A stretch of DNA of 64,000 nt from Anadara kagoshimensis (lineage: Eukaryota; Mollusca; Bivalvia; Arcoida; Arcidae), in the NCBI GenBank assembly GCA_021292105.1, contig CM037865.1:68493356-68557355 (forward strand). Direction: 5' to 3'. The position numbers were made by a program, and so were the translations under genes. This document shows, one piece after another, positions 46,188 through 59,124 of this stretch (its first letter is position 1; every line of letters begins with the position of its first letter). The notes under the pieces are model-generated. The model was not told where the DNA came from. It made no database searches and worked only from the letters and a program-made list of their open reading frames with translations.

Positions 46188-47695
46188 CTTTATGTGTAAA
46201 TACATAACCTTTCCACGTGTGCTCAGTATACACGCCTTAGAGCAATTCAAAAAGAAACCCAACCAATCAAAACCAATAATGTGTTGTAACCACATAATTA
46301 CCTTTGTTCAATGGGTAAACTTGACCTCAACTTATTTAAAACGCCATAAAATATAACTTTCTTGCATTTCGTCTTTAATCGAAATTAGCGTTTCCTATCA
46401 TTCTTGAAATGTTCGAATTTAGCACTCCGGAAATAATGATAGTTTTTACAGTGGAATTCCTATTTAGAACACGAAGTGAAGGCATGTCAAACTTAATGAA
46501 GCAGTATAAAAAGAATCGAACTCTTCATCACTACAGTTACTGTCACCTCGCCTCTAACTTGTTGATTCTGAAACATGTGACACAACTTGACCAAACACAG
46601 AAACTCTTGAACTAATAAACTCTGTATGGTATCATTGTACTTAGTCATTTGAAATCGTTCATTTATATATGAATTGCAGAAATGACCTTCACTTTGCATT
46701 CATACTGTAAACAAAGACAATAACTTTCTATATTTTTCTTATATAATCTATATAGTGGTTCAACAACAAACGTAGCCAACCAAAACCAAAATTATCAATA
46801 CGTTGAGTTTAACAACAAAATTTGCTTTTTTCAATGGACATACTTGACCTCAAATACTTAAATCGCCATATAACTTCCCTACGTTCGTGTTTAATCGAAA
46901 TTAGTGATTCCAATCATTCTTGACATGTTCGAATTTAGCACTCCGGAAATAATGATAGTTTTTACAGTGGAATTCCTATTTAGAACACGAAGTGAAGGCA
47001 TGTCAAACTTAATGAAGCAGTATAAAAAAGAATCGAACTCTTCGCCACTACAGTACCTGTCACCTCGATTATAATTTTGTTGAACACGTGACACGACTAA
47101 TCCAAATACAGAAACTCTTGAAATCATAAACTCTGTATAGTATTGCTGTAATTAACCATTTGACATTGTCTATTTATATATGAACTGCAGAAATGAACTA
47201 CACTTTGCACCCATTCTGTAGACAAAGACATTACCTTTCCACATGTGTTCCTTATAAAATCTATACAGCAGTTCAACAACAAACGTTTAGCCAAACAAAC
47301 CCAAGATTGTCAATACGTTGAGTTTAACAACAAAATTTGCTTTTTTCAATGGACATACTTGACCTCAAATACTTAAATCGCCATATAACTTCCCTACGTT
47401 CGTATTTAATCGAAATTAGTGATTCCAATCATTCCTTGACATGTTCGAATTTAGCACTCCGGAAATAATGATAGTTTTTCACGGTGGAATTCCTATTTAG
47501 AACACGAAGTGAAGGCATGTCAAACTTAATGAAGCAGTAAAAAAAAGAATCGAACTCTTCATCACTACAGTACCTGTCACCTCGATTATAATTTGCTGAT
47601 TCTATAACACGTGACACAACTAAGCCGAAACCTTAAACTCATAAACTCAAACACTCTGCACGATATTACTTCAATTAATCATTTGGCATTGTTTT
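46188..47695. repeat. 516-bp tandem repeat, about 2.9 copies
   Basis: ATGTTCGAATTTAGCACTCC occurs at 46409, 46925 and 47441, exactly 516 bp apart each time. Shared blocks include GATAGTTTTtaCaGTGGAAT, ACACGAAGTGAAGGCATGTC, AACTTAATGAAGCAGTA and GGACATACTTGACCTCAAAT. Copies 2 and 3 are very similar and copy 1 is more diverged. Each carries one or more CACGTG or CATGTG E-box-like sites. No frame is conserved across all three copies with a constant reading length, so it looks non-coding. Confidence 0.92.
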
Positions 47696-48469
47696 AACCA
47701 AACTACATCAGTTGTTATAAGATTGATTAGATGTGTTATTTCATGCAGTTGGCCACATTTCACATGCCAATGACAAATGCCTGGTTTAAATATTTTTTGC
47801 CCGTTTGTAGGCATTGATTTGTTTCCCTGTCTGAAACAGAGATCAGAGAGTTGTTTAATATGGATACCAGCGATGCTTGCACTTGCAAATAAGATATAAC
47901 TAAAAAAAGCATTTGGCAATAGCTAAATGGAAACACGAGCGTGGTAAAACAAATTCATTTAGAAATTAAGACAAGGAAAACGCATATTGATAATGATCTT
48001 AATGTTTCGTTGCACCCACTCTAGAGATAAAACTATGTTTTGTTCGATACATGACAATCATTAATGGTTGTAGATATCTTAATCTGTTAATAGAAGTTCG
48101 CATATCTAACCCGAAAAGTAGTTATACAGTAAACGTGTACGCTAAATTTATGACAAGTGACAAATTATAACCTACTGATTTGTTAAAAGAAAAATAACAC
48201 GACCATTTATCTGCATATAGCCCGCAAAGTAGTTATACAACAAACGTGCATATTGATTGTCTGTGTCAAATTATAATTACTTGGTCTCAATTTAAACAAA
48301 ATATTGTTGTTATCAATGCCATCATAAATAGCGTAATCAAAATGCACGAACTTTTTTATCAGATCTTGCAATTCATTACTTCTATTTGTCTTCAACCATC
48401 GTGGGCAAATATAGATGCTTGGCAATACAATGTTAACAAATATCTAACCTTGATAATCAAAAACAAACA
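47696..48469. other. No gene recognised
   Basis: AT-rich. A duplicated block, CATAT(C/A)T/GCCCG(A/C)AAAGTAGTTATACA, occurs at about 48108 and 48218. Confidence 0.45.
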
Positions 48470-48765
48470 TATTTATCCATGTCCGAATCACAATCCAGAA
48501 GCAAAGTAAAAACTTTGGAACTGACCTTTCAGGCTAGACACGTGAACTTTCACCTTGGAAGTGGGGTCGGATAAGCAACTCCATTTTAGCTAGCTACACT
48601 CACCATGTGTGAAATCAAAATTGTGTGAATTGAAAGGAACATGGAACTATGAGATGTCAAATATATCCAGGACAATCCTAAACACAGAAACTTATCAACC
48701 ATATAATACTGTGATGATGGCCACAACACTTTTTAAGGGCCTTGATAAGCTTAGGTTTAAATGAA
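48470..48765 (-). mobile_element. Family A retroelement 3' end (copy 12)
   Basis: The reverse complement of the reference: CATGTCCGAATCACAATCCA, AGACACGTGAACTTTCACCT, TTAGCTAGCTACACTCACCA, CTATGAGATGTCAAATATAT, then GGGCCTTGATAAGCTTAGG. Confidence 0.82.
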
Positions 48766-50094
48766 AAGATAATTGAGATGTTAAGGATATGGAGACACAA
48801 ACACTCATATCTTCAGAAATGTTTTTACTTGTGATGTTTTATTCATTTAAAGTAACATTATGTGCACATTAATTTTTTCTTGTTTCAAGTATCTAATTTT
48901 AACTTGTAATGTTCAATATTCCGTTTTGATACAAAACAAATATTAAATTGCATGTTATTAGATTTTGTAATTAAAATAATCAGATTACCCGATTTTCCTT
49001 AACAGCACACGCTTTCCCTAGAAAACGCGATACTACTGTTTTCCCCAGACAGAGACTAAACATCTAGAGAGCAACAATGATTTCATGCGTTGTAGGAAAC
49101 AGTTCATTACAATTGCTGTGATATCCTATTTCACAAAGTGTCGCCCCAGATCGTCTGAATGTATTTACAATAATGACATCGCTTTTAATGAAAATATTAT
49201 GATCTTTGCAAAAGAAAAAGGGTAGAGTAGAAATATTAAAGTTACTGTTTCAAATAAATACTCTATTTGATCGTTTAATGCGATGTGCTTCTATGGTAAA
49301 ATCTTGGGAGTGCAATCCATGAGCCGACGACCACTAAACTGTACCCACGAGACTATACTACAGTAATATAAGTCCCGCAGGAAAACACATTTATTTGTAA
49401 ATATGCTGGTTTGTGGTTATTTCCTTCGTGTATGCTACTTCGGCAGCTGTCAGAAGTGCTGCATTTGTATTCTAAATAATAAAAAGTGGGCATCAATCAG
49501 TTTTGTAAATTTGATTAAAGAAGACGCTGGAAAGATTATAAGACACTAACCCTGTGATAATTAGTACAAATTGTCAATAAACCGTGACAGATAGAAGATA
49601 AATGTAAACAATACTGACATACAACGTGTCTGTCTGAAACTTGTCCTGCAATAGTGTATCAGAGTGTTCTTACACTTGATAAAACGTGATGATATATGAA
49701 AAGAACTGCATCTTAAACATTACAAACAAACATAATTATAAATATCAGGAAAAGGCATTATAATCAGACTCCCTGTATACTGACACATGATAACAACAAG
49801 TTATATAAACAAAACTAAGTACAAATGAGCTTGGATATATATATATAAATATATTAATTATTAATCTGTAAAACAAGTTTATCAAGAAACCGTAGACTTG
49901 CCGTTTGTACATGTTTATCTATATACACCTAATTTTCATTTATGAGAATTTCGATGCCAAACATAATATATAATTTAAAAAAATCACTTTAATTATGAAC
50001 TCCAAAATATATCTTGTCACAATAATGTGATAATTTTCTTTAAAATTGTTATAACACACCGTTTGAAACATCAATCAGATGGGTGAAGAAAAAA

Positions 50095-50290
50095 TGTGTT
50101 TACTTTGATATTGCGCAATGTAATATGAAGTAAGGCACTTCAACACTTGATTAAGCCGTATATTTTATGTAGCTTGAAAAATAGTTTTATTACACGCTTT
50201 GGTTTGATAAAACTCCGTCAGCAGATGTTTGGAGATTTACTAGATACTAAATGATAGGTTCATTTATCCTCTCATCCTTGTTGAAAACAT
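50095..50290. repeat. Diverged duplicate of 54145-54335
   Basis: CTTTGATATTGCGCAATG and GCAGATGTTTGGAGATTTAC match CTTTGATATAGCGCAATG and GCAGATGTTTGAAGATTTGT, with similar spacing and weaker similarity between. Confidence 0.5.
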
Positions 50291-51209
50291 TGTACAGAAT
50301 GTGCACTAAGTAACACGATGTAAAATAGACATCTCCAATCAAGCCAAGTATGGAAAACATTACGGTGTACCTTCCTCAGCTTGTGTGGTTATGATCCATC
50401 TAACGTTCTTGCCTATTTTTCCATAATGCATGCATGGTTTAATAAATGTTTGTTGCTATAAACATAACTGATCATAACCGTACTCTACTTCATTGTACAA
50501 TGATCTAGATGACTGCAACCACAGTTGTTTTCTTTGCCAAAGCACGTAATGACTACTAGCAGTTCTAAGTGCAATACGTTTGTCTGACTTCCGCATTCAA
50601 ATGCAGACATTAGTCACCGTCGTGTGGTCATAACGAAATTATAGCGATTTTAGTGGTAATAATTGTAGATTGAATGTACATAAACATATTTGTTTTATCA
50701 TTAATTTGTATTGTCTGTGTATTAAATTCGTACTTAGTTACTTGCAATAATGCCATTGTTTTTCAGATATAAATTCCTCTCTCCCATTCCAATACATGCG
50801 AATTCCTATATAAAAGATTGGGTCATTGTCCCTGACTATCATAGTTTGTGTCCATCTGAATTATTTCAGGTTTATATTTTAAATATTGTTTTTACTAATG
50901 ATGACAAAATATGTAATTTCAAGATGTTCCAAAAATTCTACAGATAAGTCTATGATAGAAATAATATTGATAGTGATCGTTGTCCGATATTATTGATAGG
51001 TCTGCGTGTAACAAAGAACGTATTATTATAAGATTATCTAAATCCAGCGTGGTATTTTACAACATTTGCATATAGTTAATACCGATACAAATATATACAG
51101 ATTCCATGATGTTTATGCTTTTATTGTAATGTACATTTTAGTGTAATTATCAGCCATATAAACACCAGCCGTTAATACACTGGAATCATGTAGTGTCTGG
51201 TTATAATGA

Positions 51210-51380
51210 CAACGAGGGTGAATATTTATGGCCGGCAAATAATTCTAAGTCTAGCAATCTGGACTAAAACTGATCTTTGGCTGGGAAACAAATGAACAGC
51301 ATGTGTAGAGAGAAGAATAAATAGAGAGGCTAGCTATGGATCTCTATTATCCACCAAATATCAGTATGTACACAACCTTG
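51210..51380. repeat. Diverged duplicate of 56725-56890
   Basis: ACAAATGAACAGCATGTG, AATAAATAGAGAGGCTAGCT and CTCTATTATCCACCAAAT match ACAAATGAACAACAGGTGCA, AATAAAGCCGAAGCTAGCT and CTCTATTACCAACGAAAT. Confidence 0.6.
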
Positions 51381-52477
51381 TATCAATTTCATTGTATGAT
51401 GATTACAGTAAGATTACCAGGTAAAACAAATATAATATTATTGCCGTATGTTAGGTGTATGAAGAAAGCAAAGTTAACCAAGTACGAGCTTATCCATCGT
51501 TACCATTTTCAGAACTTTTAATGATGTCAACAAAGTTATCATTTGCGTGCTCTCGCCCTAAAAGTCTTTGTTTACTAATTTGTATGAACTTACTAGCAAA
51601 TTGATTTTATTAACTACTGTATTGTACTCTTCTTATTCCGATATTGAAGGTAATGATTTTTGTTGTAATTTCAGCCTACGTTGCTGTTCGTGCAGCATTC
51701 AAATTCTATCCCGTCTCACGTTTTATCTAACTTTGAGTAGATAGTTCAATTAATCATTTAAATACAAATACATGTTAATGACATCAAAACCAAACAAGAT
51801 AAGAAAATAAAAGATAGAAATATATTGGGACCAATGAATTTATAATTCTTAGACGGCGTTCAAATAAAAGTGAATTACGTAACGACGGAAATTAATTGTA
51901 CAGATTCCTGTCACTTTAGCTGGCTCTTATAAGGTCTCGACAATAACAAATGAAACATAATAAGACTGCTTTCTTATCGATAGGTTCGTAAAACCTAATC
52001 CTTAAAGAATTTTGTAAAGGTTATCCTGTTAATTATCTTATATTGCGTTTAAATTTATTCCAAACGTTTTTGCATCAATCTGCAATTAAGTAAATACATC
52101 ACGTTGAAGTCAAAAGAGTCATCAAAGGAAGGTTACCTTGTCGACAAAATGCAAAGATTCTATATATATTTTATTTTGTAGATGCCTATACGGTTTTTGT
52201 TAATGTTATCATATCTGTTAGTCCACAAACAGTTGGAACTTTTACTGGGCTTCGAATTGGGAAGAGTTTATTAGTCACTTGTTCAGAAGGACATTGCACT
52301 ACGAAAATAAATAATATGAAACATATTTAAATCTGGATGAAAAGGATTGTCAAGATAAAGGCATTTTGATGAATGATAAGAACAAAAAAATTGATTAATA
52401 GAAATTTGTCATTCTTGACATTCCCATAATGTTATTTCAAAGAAAATGTTATCTTATTCAATGCAAAAATATCGGTC

Positions 52478-52742
52478 AATGTCCAAATCACAATCAAAAG
52501 AAGTATATTAAATGTTTTGAAATCTGGGAGAATAAATAAAACATGTGAACTTCAAACAGGGAAGTGAGACCGGATAATCAATTAGGGTAACATAACCCGC
52601 CACATGTGAAACCAAAATCCAGAATGAACAAAACATTGAACTATAGGTCCTAACGAATATATTAAGAATGATTTTAGATACAAGACACCATGCATTGCGA
52701 TGACTCCCATAAAGGCATTGATAAGCCCAGGCTCCTAGGCTA
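52478..52742 (-). mobile_element. Decayed family A 3' end (copy 13)
   Basis: The reverse-complement match is diverged but continuous: TCAATGTCCAAATCACAATC, ACATGTGAACTTCAAACAGG, GAAGTGAGACCGGATAATCA, ACTATAGGTCCTAACGAATA, then GGCATTGATAAGCCCAGGCT. Confidence 0.68.
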
Positions 52743-55700
52743 GAACTATTTTATCAATTTAACAATTTATTTGTAAGCAGTTTGCTTTGTTTTATATATT
52801 ACCCTCAAAAAGAAAAGTTCTACAAAACGAATTAACAATCAAACTAATACAAAATAAGCAAAGGAGCAAAGAAAAGTTGAATATTTAAAAAGTCACGTTT
52901 TTCAAATAGTTTCTGTTGCTGTGTTGTGTGTCAATCAAGAAATTTTGACTATTAAGGGGTACACATTGTCGTAATTTAATGAGTTTTTGTCTTATGCGAA
53001 TTTTAATGGTTACAATTGATATCATAGACAGAAAATGAATGTATTTTTACATGTATGAGTGAGTGTGTGAATGTTGCATATTCATTTTTGTAAAAAATAA
53101 ATCAAACTGAAAAAATGTATTTATATATACCCAGAATCATTAATAAACCTGTTTTTTTTTTTGCAGCATTAGACGGCCATTTCGGAATAAAATTCCTCGT
53201 CAGTAGTGTTGTGATTAAAATTGTGGTAATAAGAAAAGCTTTATCAATACAATTCCTTATAAAACGAGGAAACTAGGGGAATGCTAATGTTAGGTAGGGT
53301 TTGGTCACATATACGTTATTAAAATGACCCGAGTATGTGTCTGTTTTTGTTTCGTCTTATTTGGTGCTTAATCATGAACTTGTAGTCGTTCTATTTGTTG
53401 CAATGGTTGCTGTTAAGATTTTCAATTTCAATTGTTCTTTTAATTTTCTTAAAATATATAAGGTTTTATCTTAAGTTGACATTAAATTGCAATCAATGAT
53501 TTCCATTTATTTGATAAACATAAAAGTCACTTCACCAACTGTAGTACATAATTCCATTTAAAATATTAAAAATGACCACTCTGCCATTGATTTTTAGATT
53601 TAGATATAGTAAAGATGAGTCATCTGTTACAATTTAGTGTAATTTGTCAATACGTTGTAAATACAAGATTAGCATATCACGATCTTGCAGTTAGTTTATC
53701 TGTTAGTATATGTTAGTGAAATACCATATCAGACTGCACTTTTATACTTAACACCACATTTATTGTAGTTACAGAATTTATAATATCACAATGCTGTAAT
53801 AATACATAAACGAAAATAAACTACAAGGAGCACGGATGTATAAAATTATGCCTCTGAGAAATCGTTTATAATAACGAATATAAAATGTGTTTTTAATTGC
53901 ATCTAAGTTTTAATGTAAAAAAAACTATCGGAGAATTATATAATGTTTTTAATCTAAGTTGAGCAAGTAATTTACATTAAACATCAAAACGTCGTACTGT
54001 AGGTGAAAGATGTCTTATAAAAGTACGACAATAAAATGAAAGCTTTAAATCGTATGGGAACGCATGGATTTTTTAAAACATTTTTTGCTTTTAGTTTTAA
54101 TGTTTTATGATATACTCTTGAATCAACATTCGGCTTTAAACACTACATATATTTGACTTTGATATAGCGCAATGAAGTGTAAAGTGATATATTTTACTGC
54201 TTGATGAAGTTGTTTATTTACATGAGTCATTAAAACAGTTTTATAAGAGGAATTGATGTAATATATTATCTCTCTGCAGATGTTTGAAGATTTGTAAGGC
54301 ACCAAGATGAGTTAGTTCAATTAGTTATTTTATTGCTGTTGAATGTATATAATCAAAACATATGTCGGTCAGATTACAACATATCATCTACTTTTCTTAT
54401 ATAAATATATGGTAATTGCATATCTCTTCTGGCACTAAGAAGTATGAATACATAAAAATATTATTCTTATAGTCTGTTTTAGTATACGTTTCATTGCCGA
54501 AACCGAAATATTGCGTGTAGAGCATTAAAATTATCACCATAATAATTCTACATATCAGCTTTTGTAAGAGGTATATCTTGGGCTTTAGTCGGATGCAATC
54601 GTCGGGGATTTTTTATGTCAGAGCACGAATTAGAGTTTGAGTTTATCCTTGATATATTTGTCTGAGTGTTTGTTCTGGTAATGAATTACCAATACAATAC
54701 CATCATCAGCCAAGTAGATCTATGCTTATTAAAAGAAACGCTATGAATCAAAGAATAAAACAGGTACACACAGAGTGTTACAGGATTACCAAAACAATTA
54801 TAACTGAGGCCATCACAAATCCATTAAATGTTACGGATGACAAAAACTTTCATTTTAATGCGCAAGAGTAATAAGTATAATGTTGACTACTGCGTTTGTA
54901 AAATTACACTCGTGGGACAATTTACATGTTGAAGTTACACGTTCAAAGGTAATTTTAATAACGAAATATTTCAAATAGTTTAACGTTTTTTTAACGTTTT
55001 TTTTTCAATTTTGTCTACTTATCGTGATTACCTTGTTTATTTTTGTGTGGTTATTTTCGTACCTGATCCTTTTTATGTAGCTGAAGGTATAGCGTGCTTC
55101 AGAACATAAAATTTTGATAAAGTTATCACGAAAACAATAACACTAACAAGCACGTCACAGGCTCAATTATATAACACAAATTACTAATACAGGGTATTTC
55201 CAGTGATTAATATATGACGTTACTTCGTATGTTAAAAAGGAAACAATTAAATCTAAGTCTAGCATAAGGCATACATCTTTTTTAAATATATTACCATATT
55301 TATACATTCAATGATTAAATAATAACGTTCGCCGGTGTACCACGTGTTCAATACGAAATAACGTCAGTACTTGTCGTTTTCCAAATTTGTCGATTCCAAC
55401 AATATCATGTTTTATATGAAAACGTCAACTTTTGTTTATATCCAGAAATTGATAGCTTCACAAAGAGATGCTGAGTACTGTTGAAACCAAGTAATAACTT
55501 TTTACTCCAGGAAACAATATAATGATCTAAAAAAATTAAACTAAAGCACCGGTGATTTCGAGTTGTAATATATAATCACACTGAACATTTATTTCCAATA
55601 GTCCAAATATATGTTTGTTTTTCTTTGTCTTATTTGGTTCTTTTGTCAACACATTTATTGTGTCTGTCGTGCTCTCTTTTGACTATGACATTTTTTGGTT

Positions 55701-57639
55701 TCAAATTACGTTTGTCTATTGCAATAATTAGGTGTAAGTATAATTTATTTATATTTGTATAACTAATAAGAAATTAACTATAAGAGATTTCTCCTGTTCC
55801 GACTGTAGGAAATGTGAACCAAGGATAATAAATAATTTTCGCTGAGAAGATATATTCGCGGTTCGTTGTCACCGTGAAAACCGTTTATATTTCTTCCTCG
55901 CGAATGGTTCTTCTTATACAGTACAAGGTTATGTAAAATTACGATAATCTAAATTCACCAGCATGCATATATTGCATCTTGGTGTACTTTACAAGAAAAC
56001 TAGTTAATGTAGTGTTATCCTCTTTGTATTATTGTCTGATACTTAATAAGTGCATAGAAAAACGTATTATTTCTCCCTTCCTTAAAACATGGAGATATGG
56101 TCCAAAGGAATGAAGTTTGATTGGTTGGATATAAGGATTAACTAAAATTACACTGAATATCGTTTCTCTACAGAATCAAAGTCAGTACAGTTCAATATGA
56201 GGATATGACTTCTACTCAAACGTTAAAAATTAAAACCTATTTTCATCACAATTCAATTGTCTTAAATGCAGATCGAGATTTATCAGTTGTCTTCAAGTGA
56301 ACATACCAAATATAGATTACGTGCTTATTTATTTTAGCTCAGTTTTAAAATTTCATGTTATGTATTATTTACTATTGGCAATATTACTTCTGGACCCTGC
56401 GCGACATTTCACGTGTTAAATATGTTTAATTTCATCTGGCGTCAGTTTTCAAATTTCTTATTATCTTTATTGTGATTTGGATATTTAGTCGCTGTAAGTT
56501 TCATTTGCAGTATGGCTTTTGCATAATTTGATCGTGCTCATTGACTGTGCTCTACGTCCATTTGTGAGAAATCGTAAGTTAAACGAAGAATTATTCATAT
56601 TAATTCTCTATTTCTGAAATTTATTGGCGTATACAGTACACGTGCACTTTTATGCGTAATTAGAAACATAAAGCAGTCGTAAATCTATTGAACACCAGTA
56701 GTATGTTTGTGTAAAATAATCACACCGATTATTTTTATTGTCGACAAATAATTTTAAACCTAAAATTCTTCACTAAAACTAATGTTCTTTTACATTCTTG
56801 CTGCGAGACAAATGAACAACAGGTGCACGAAGACCAATAAAGCCGAAGCTAGCTGTGCACCTCTATTACCAACGAAATGTTGTTATAAAAAGACGTAAAC
56901 AGGTTATCGTGTGCAAAACGGTGCGCAAGTTCGTGCACAGTTCATATGCACCACAATTACACATAACATTTACCGTCGCTAATGAATTGGAGGAACGCCT
57001 AAATTGCTTACATCTACCATTCGACGGACTACCGGTACAAACACAGTATGCAGCGGTATTAATAATGTTTATTTTGTAAACAAGTGCACAAAACTTTCCA
57101 ATATGTATTTATTTTATCAACACCATGAAAGCACCATTGTTATTTTTAAATTGACGCAGATAGTCGTGGTGCTACAAAATACTCATTATAACTGAAACAG
57201 CGTTTTCCTTCGACCATTCTCCCACTTTGTATGCTTTGGCATTTTAATCGTTTTATAATATTGCAAATGGCAGATTTCCTGTAAGTAATTGAAGTCAGCT
57301 TTGATTTAAATTGTTTAATTAAGGATTTTCTTCGTTTATTTAAATCAAACTAATTATAAAATGTCAGAGGCAAATTGCAGTGCATCAGTTACCTATTGTG
57401 ATGTGTTGTCATGTAAACTACGGTAAACTACGTATTTATATTCGTAATTTACCAATTCATTTGTGCAAAATAACATATAAATGCCTTATGTAAGAAAACA
57501 ACAAGTAATTTGTAATTACTATTATTGGCACCAACTAGTGCTCTAACAACCATGGTTAGACCTCCTGTCCATTTGTTTGCTTTACCTTAATCTATTATAA
57601 TAGATAATAATAGTCAGCAATAAATCACACACTAACATA
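52743..57639. other. No gene recognised
   Basis: Nearly 5 kb of AT-rich sequence. It holds the counterparts (54145-54335 and 56725-56890) of segments at 50.1 and 51.2 kb. The 74-codon frame at 56855-57079 begins inside one of these and has no recognised domain. Confidence 0.45.
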
Positions 57640-57830
57640 GTCAACTCACAATCCTAAAAGGAATGTAAAATCTTTGAAAACTGATGAAGTACTTTAAACG
57701 CGTTAACTTTTGTAAGGAAAGAGAGGTGATGTGTCCCGGAAGGGTTAGCACCCCCTGTAAGGAAGTCTGCACCCGAGATGTGTGGGATTAAAACATTGCA
57801 AATGAATGTAACATAGGAAATACCAAAAGC
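57640..57830 (-). mobile_element. Decayed family A tail (copy 14)
   Basis: CAACTCACAATCC, GTAAAATCTTTGAAAACTGA, ACGCGTTAACTTTTGTAAGG, GTTAGCACCCCCTGTAAGG and CGAGATGTGTGGGATTAAAA follow the order of the reverse-complement 3' segment. Confidence 0.5.
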
Positions 57831-57947
57831 TGAAACATTTATGATAAAGTGGATAAGGTTACCGAATGACAAAGGAAATGGCAAGTTATGACATTCCATA
57901 TTGAGGAACTGGAGGAACGAATTTTGGAAATTTTACACTAAGTATTA

Positions 57948-57970
57948 GATATATATATATATATATATAT
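57948..57970. repeat. (AT)n microsatellite
   Basis: An AT run directly left of the palindrome. Confidence 0.95.
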
Positions 57971-58116
57971 AGGATCTTGCATGAGTGTTTATGTAATATT
58001 GAATTTATTAAATAAGTTGAATAATTTTTTATGCAACGAGCCTTGGCGAGTTGCATAAAACTTTATTCAACGAGTTTAATAAATTCAATATTGCATAAAC
58101 ACGAATGCAAGATTCT
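57971..58116. repeat. 146-bp near-palindrome
   Basis: The arm starting AGGATCTTGCATGAGTGTTT is the inverse of the arm ending ATAAACACGAATGCAAGATT. They meet without a spacer at CCTTGG (58041-58046). I count 61 of 73 positions paired. Single-stranded DNA or RNA would fold into one long hairpin. It lies between an AT tract and a short TIR element. Confidence 0.88.
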
Positions 58117-58117
58117 A

Positions 58118-58528
58118 TTTATTATATAATCCCATAAAAACGGGTTTTTCGTAGATTTAAAAATTGTTTTCTCATTATAAGAAAACAGCTGATTGACCGA
58201 AACACAACAAGTTCACGTAACTGTGTACATGCGCCAAAAGTAATCCTGCTGAAACATTATAAGTAAACAATAGTCTGTCCGCAGGATACAAAAACAAAAC
58301 AAACATTTTCAATTTAAATACAATGTATCTTCTTTTTAGAAGAAAAGTACAAAAGTATCAGCTTAAATTAAAATCAACAGTGTCAAATGAAACAAACATC
58401 TGTGAACTAGGTCAATCGTGTGACGTCACTCTGGAATGACTTGTATGCTTTTATGACGTCACACTCATTCAATACGATTTTTATTGTATGACCGTATTAC
58501 ATGGATTATTGAGTAGATTATATAATAA

Positions 58529-58529
<1 letters not shown>
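58118..58529. mobile_element. Candidate short TIR element (MITE-like), 412 bp
   Basis: TTTATTATATAATC at 58118-58131 is perfectly inverted at 58516-58529. The TIR is AT-only apart from one base, so chance is possible, but the interior is less AT-rich than its flanks. The palindrome at 57971-58116 may be part of the same unit. Confidence 0.45.
58421..58461. promoter_or_regulatory. Pair of CRE palindromes (TGACGTCA)
   Basis: TGACGTCA occurs at 58421-58428 and 58454-58461. The flanks are inverted (AATCGTG...CAC and GTGTGACGTCA on the opposite strand), so the pair is part of a loose palindrome. It is a consensus CREB/ATF binding site. No gene is nearby, so function is unproven. Confidence 0.5.

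Positions 58530-58534
<5 letters not shown>

Positions 58535-58570
<36 letters not shown>
58535..58570. repeat. (AT)n microsatellite
   Basis: An AT run directly right of the TIR element. Confidence 0.95.
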
Positions 58571-58573
<3 letters not shown>

Positions 58574-59124
58574 AGACGTATCTCAAAAGATGTAAAAAAA
58601 TGAAGACCATAGCCATAGTTCTAAATAGATAATCAATTCCTTTACCAGCTTTTTCATAAACAATTACGCTGACCATTGCAAATCGAAGAACCTATATTGG
58701 AAACAGTTTTAGATTTTATGAACAATGCTATAGAAATCCATATAATCTAGATACATTCGATAAAGCAGTGATTTAATAACCACGATTGCAATAGTGTTAA
58801 TGCTTTCGGACTATTCAATCAGTCACCATAGAACGAAATAATTGCACGACATCTGCATTACAACAGAAAGAATATACGAGTAAATTACATCAACTTTTCT
58901 CACAGCATTCCATTTCAGATCGAACACACTTCAAGTTCTTCATTCTATGTACAGAGTCATTTCTGACTATCCCTTGATTAGATCAGAAGCGTGAAAAGAA
59001 ACATTGCCAAAGAAACGGTCATAATAGATGAGTCGGTCAGTTGCAGTATGTCCAGTCCATAGAGAAAAATATATATTTATTATTTAATATAAAATTAAGT
59101 AGTTAAATTAAAATCAAACATGCC

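Larger units (their letters stand above)
48766..52477. other. No gene recognised
   Basis: AT-rich. Two segments (50095-50290 and 51210-51380) have diverged counterparts further right. Small frames at 50750-50947 and 51336-51521 show no recognised domain. Confidence 0.45.
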
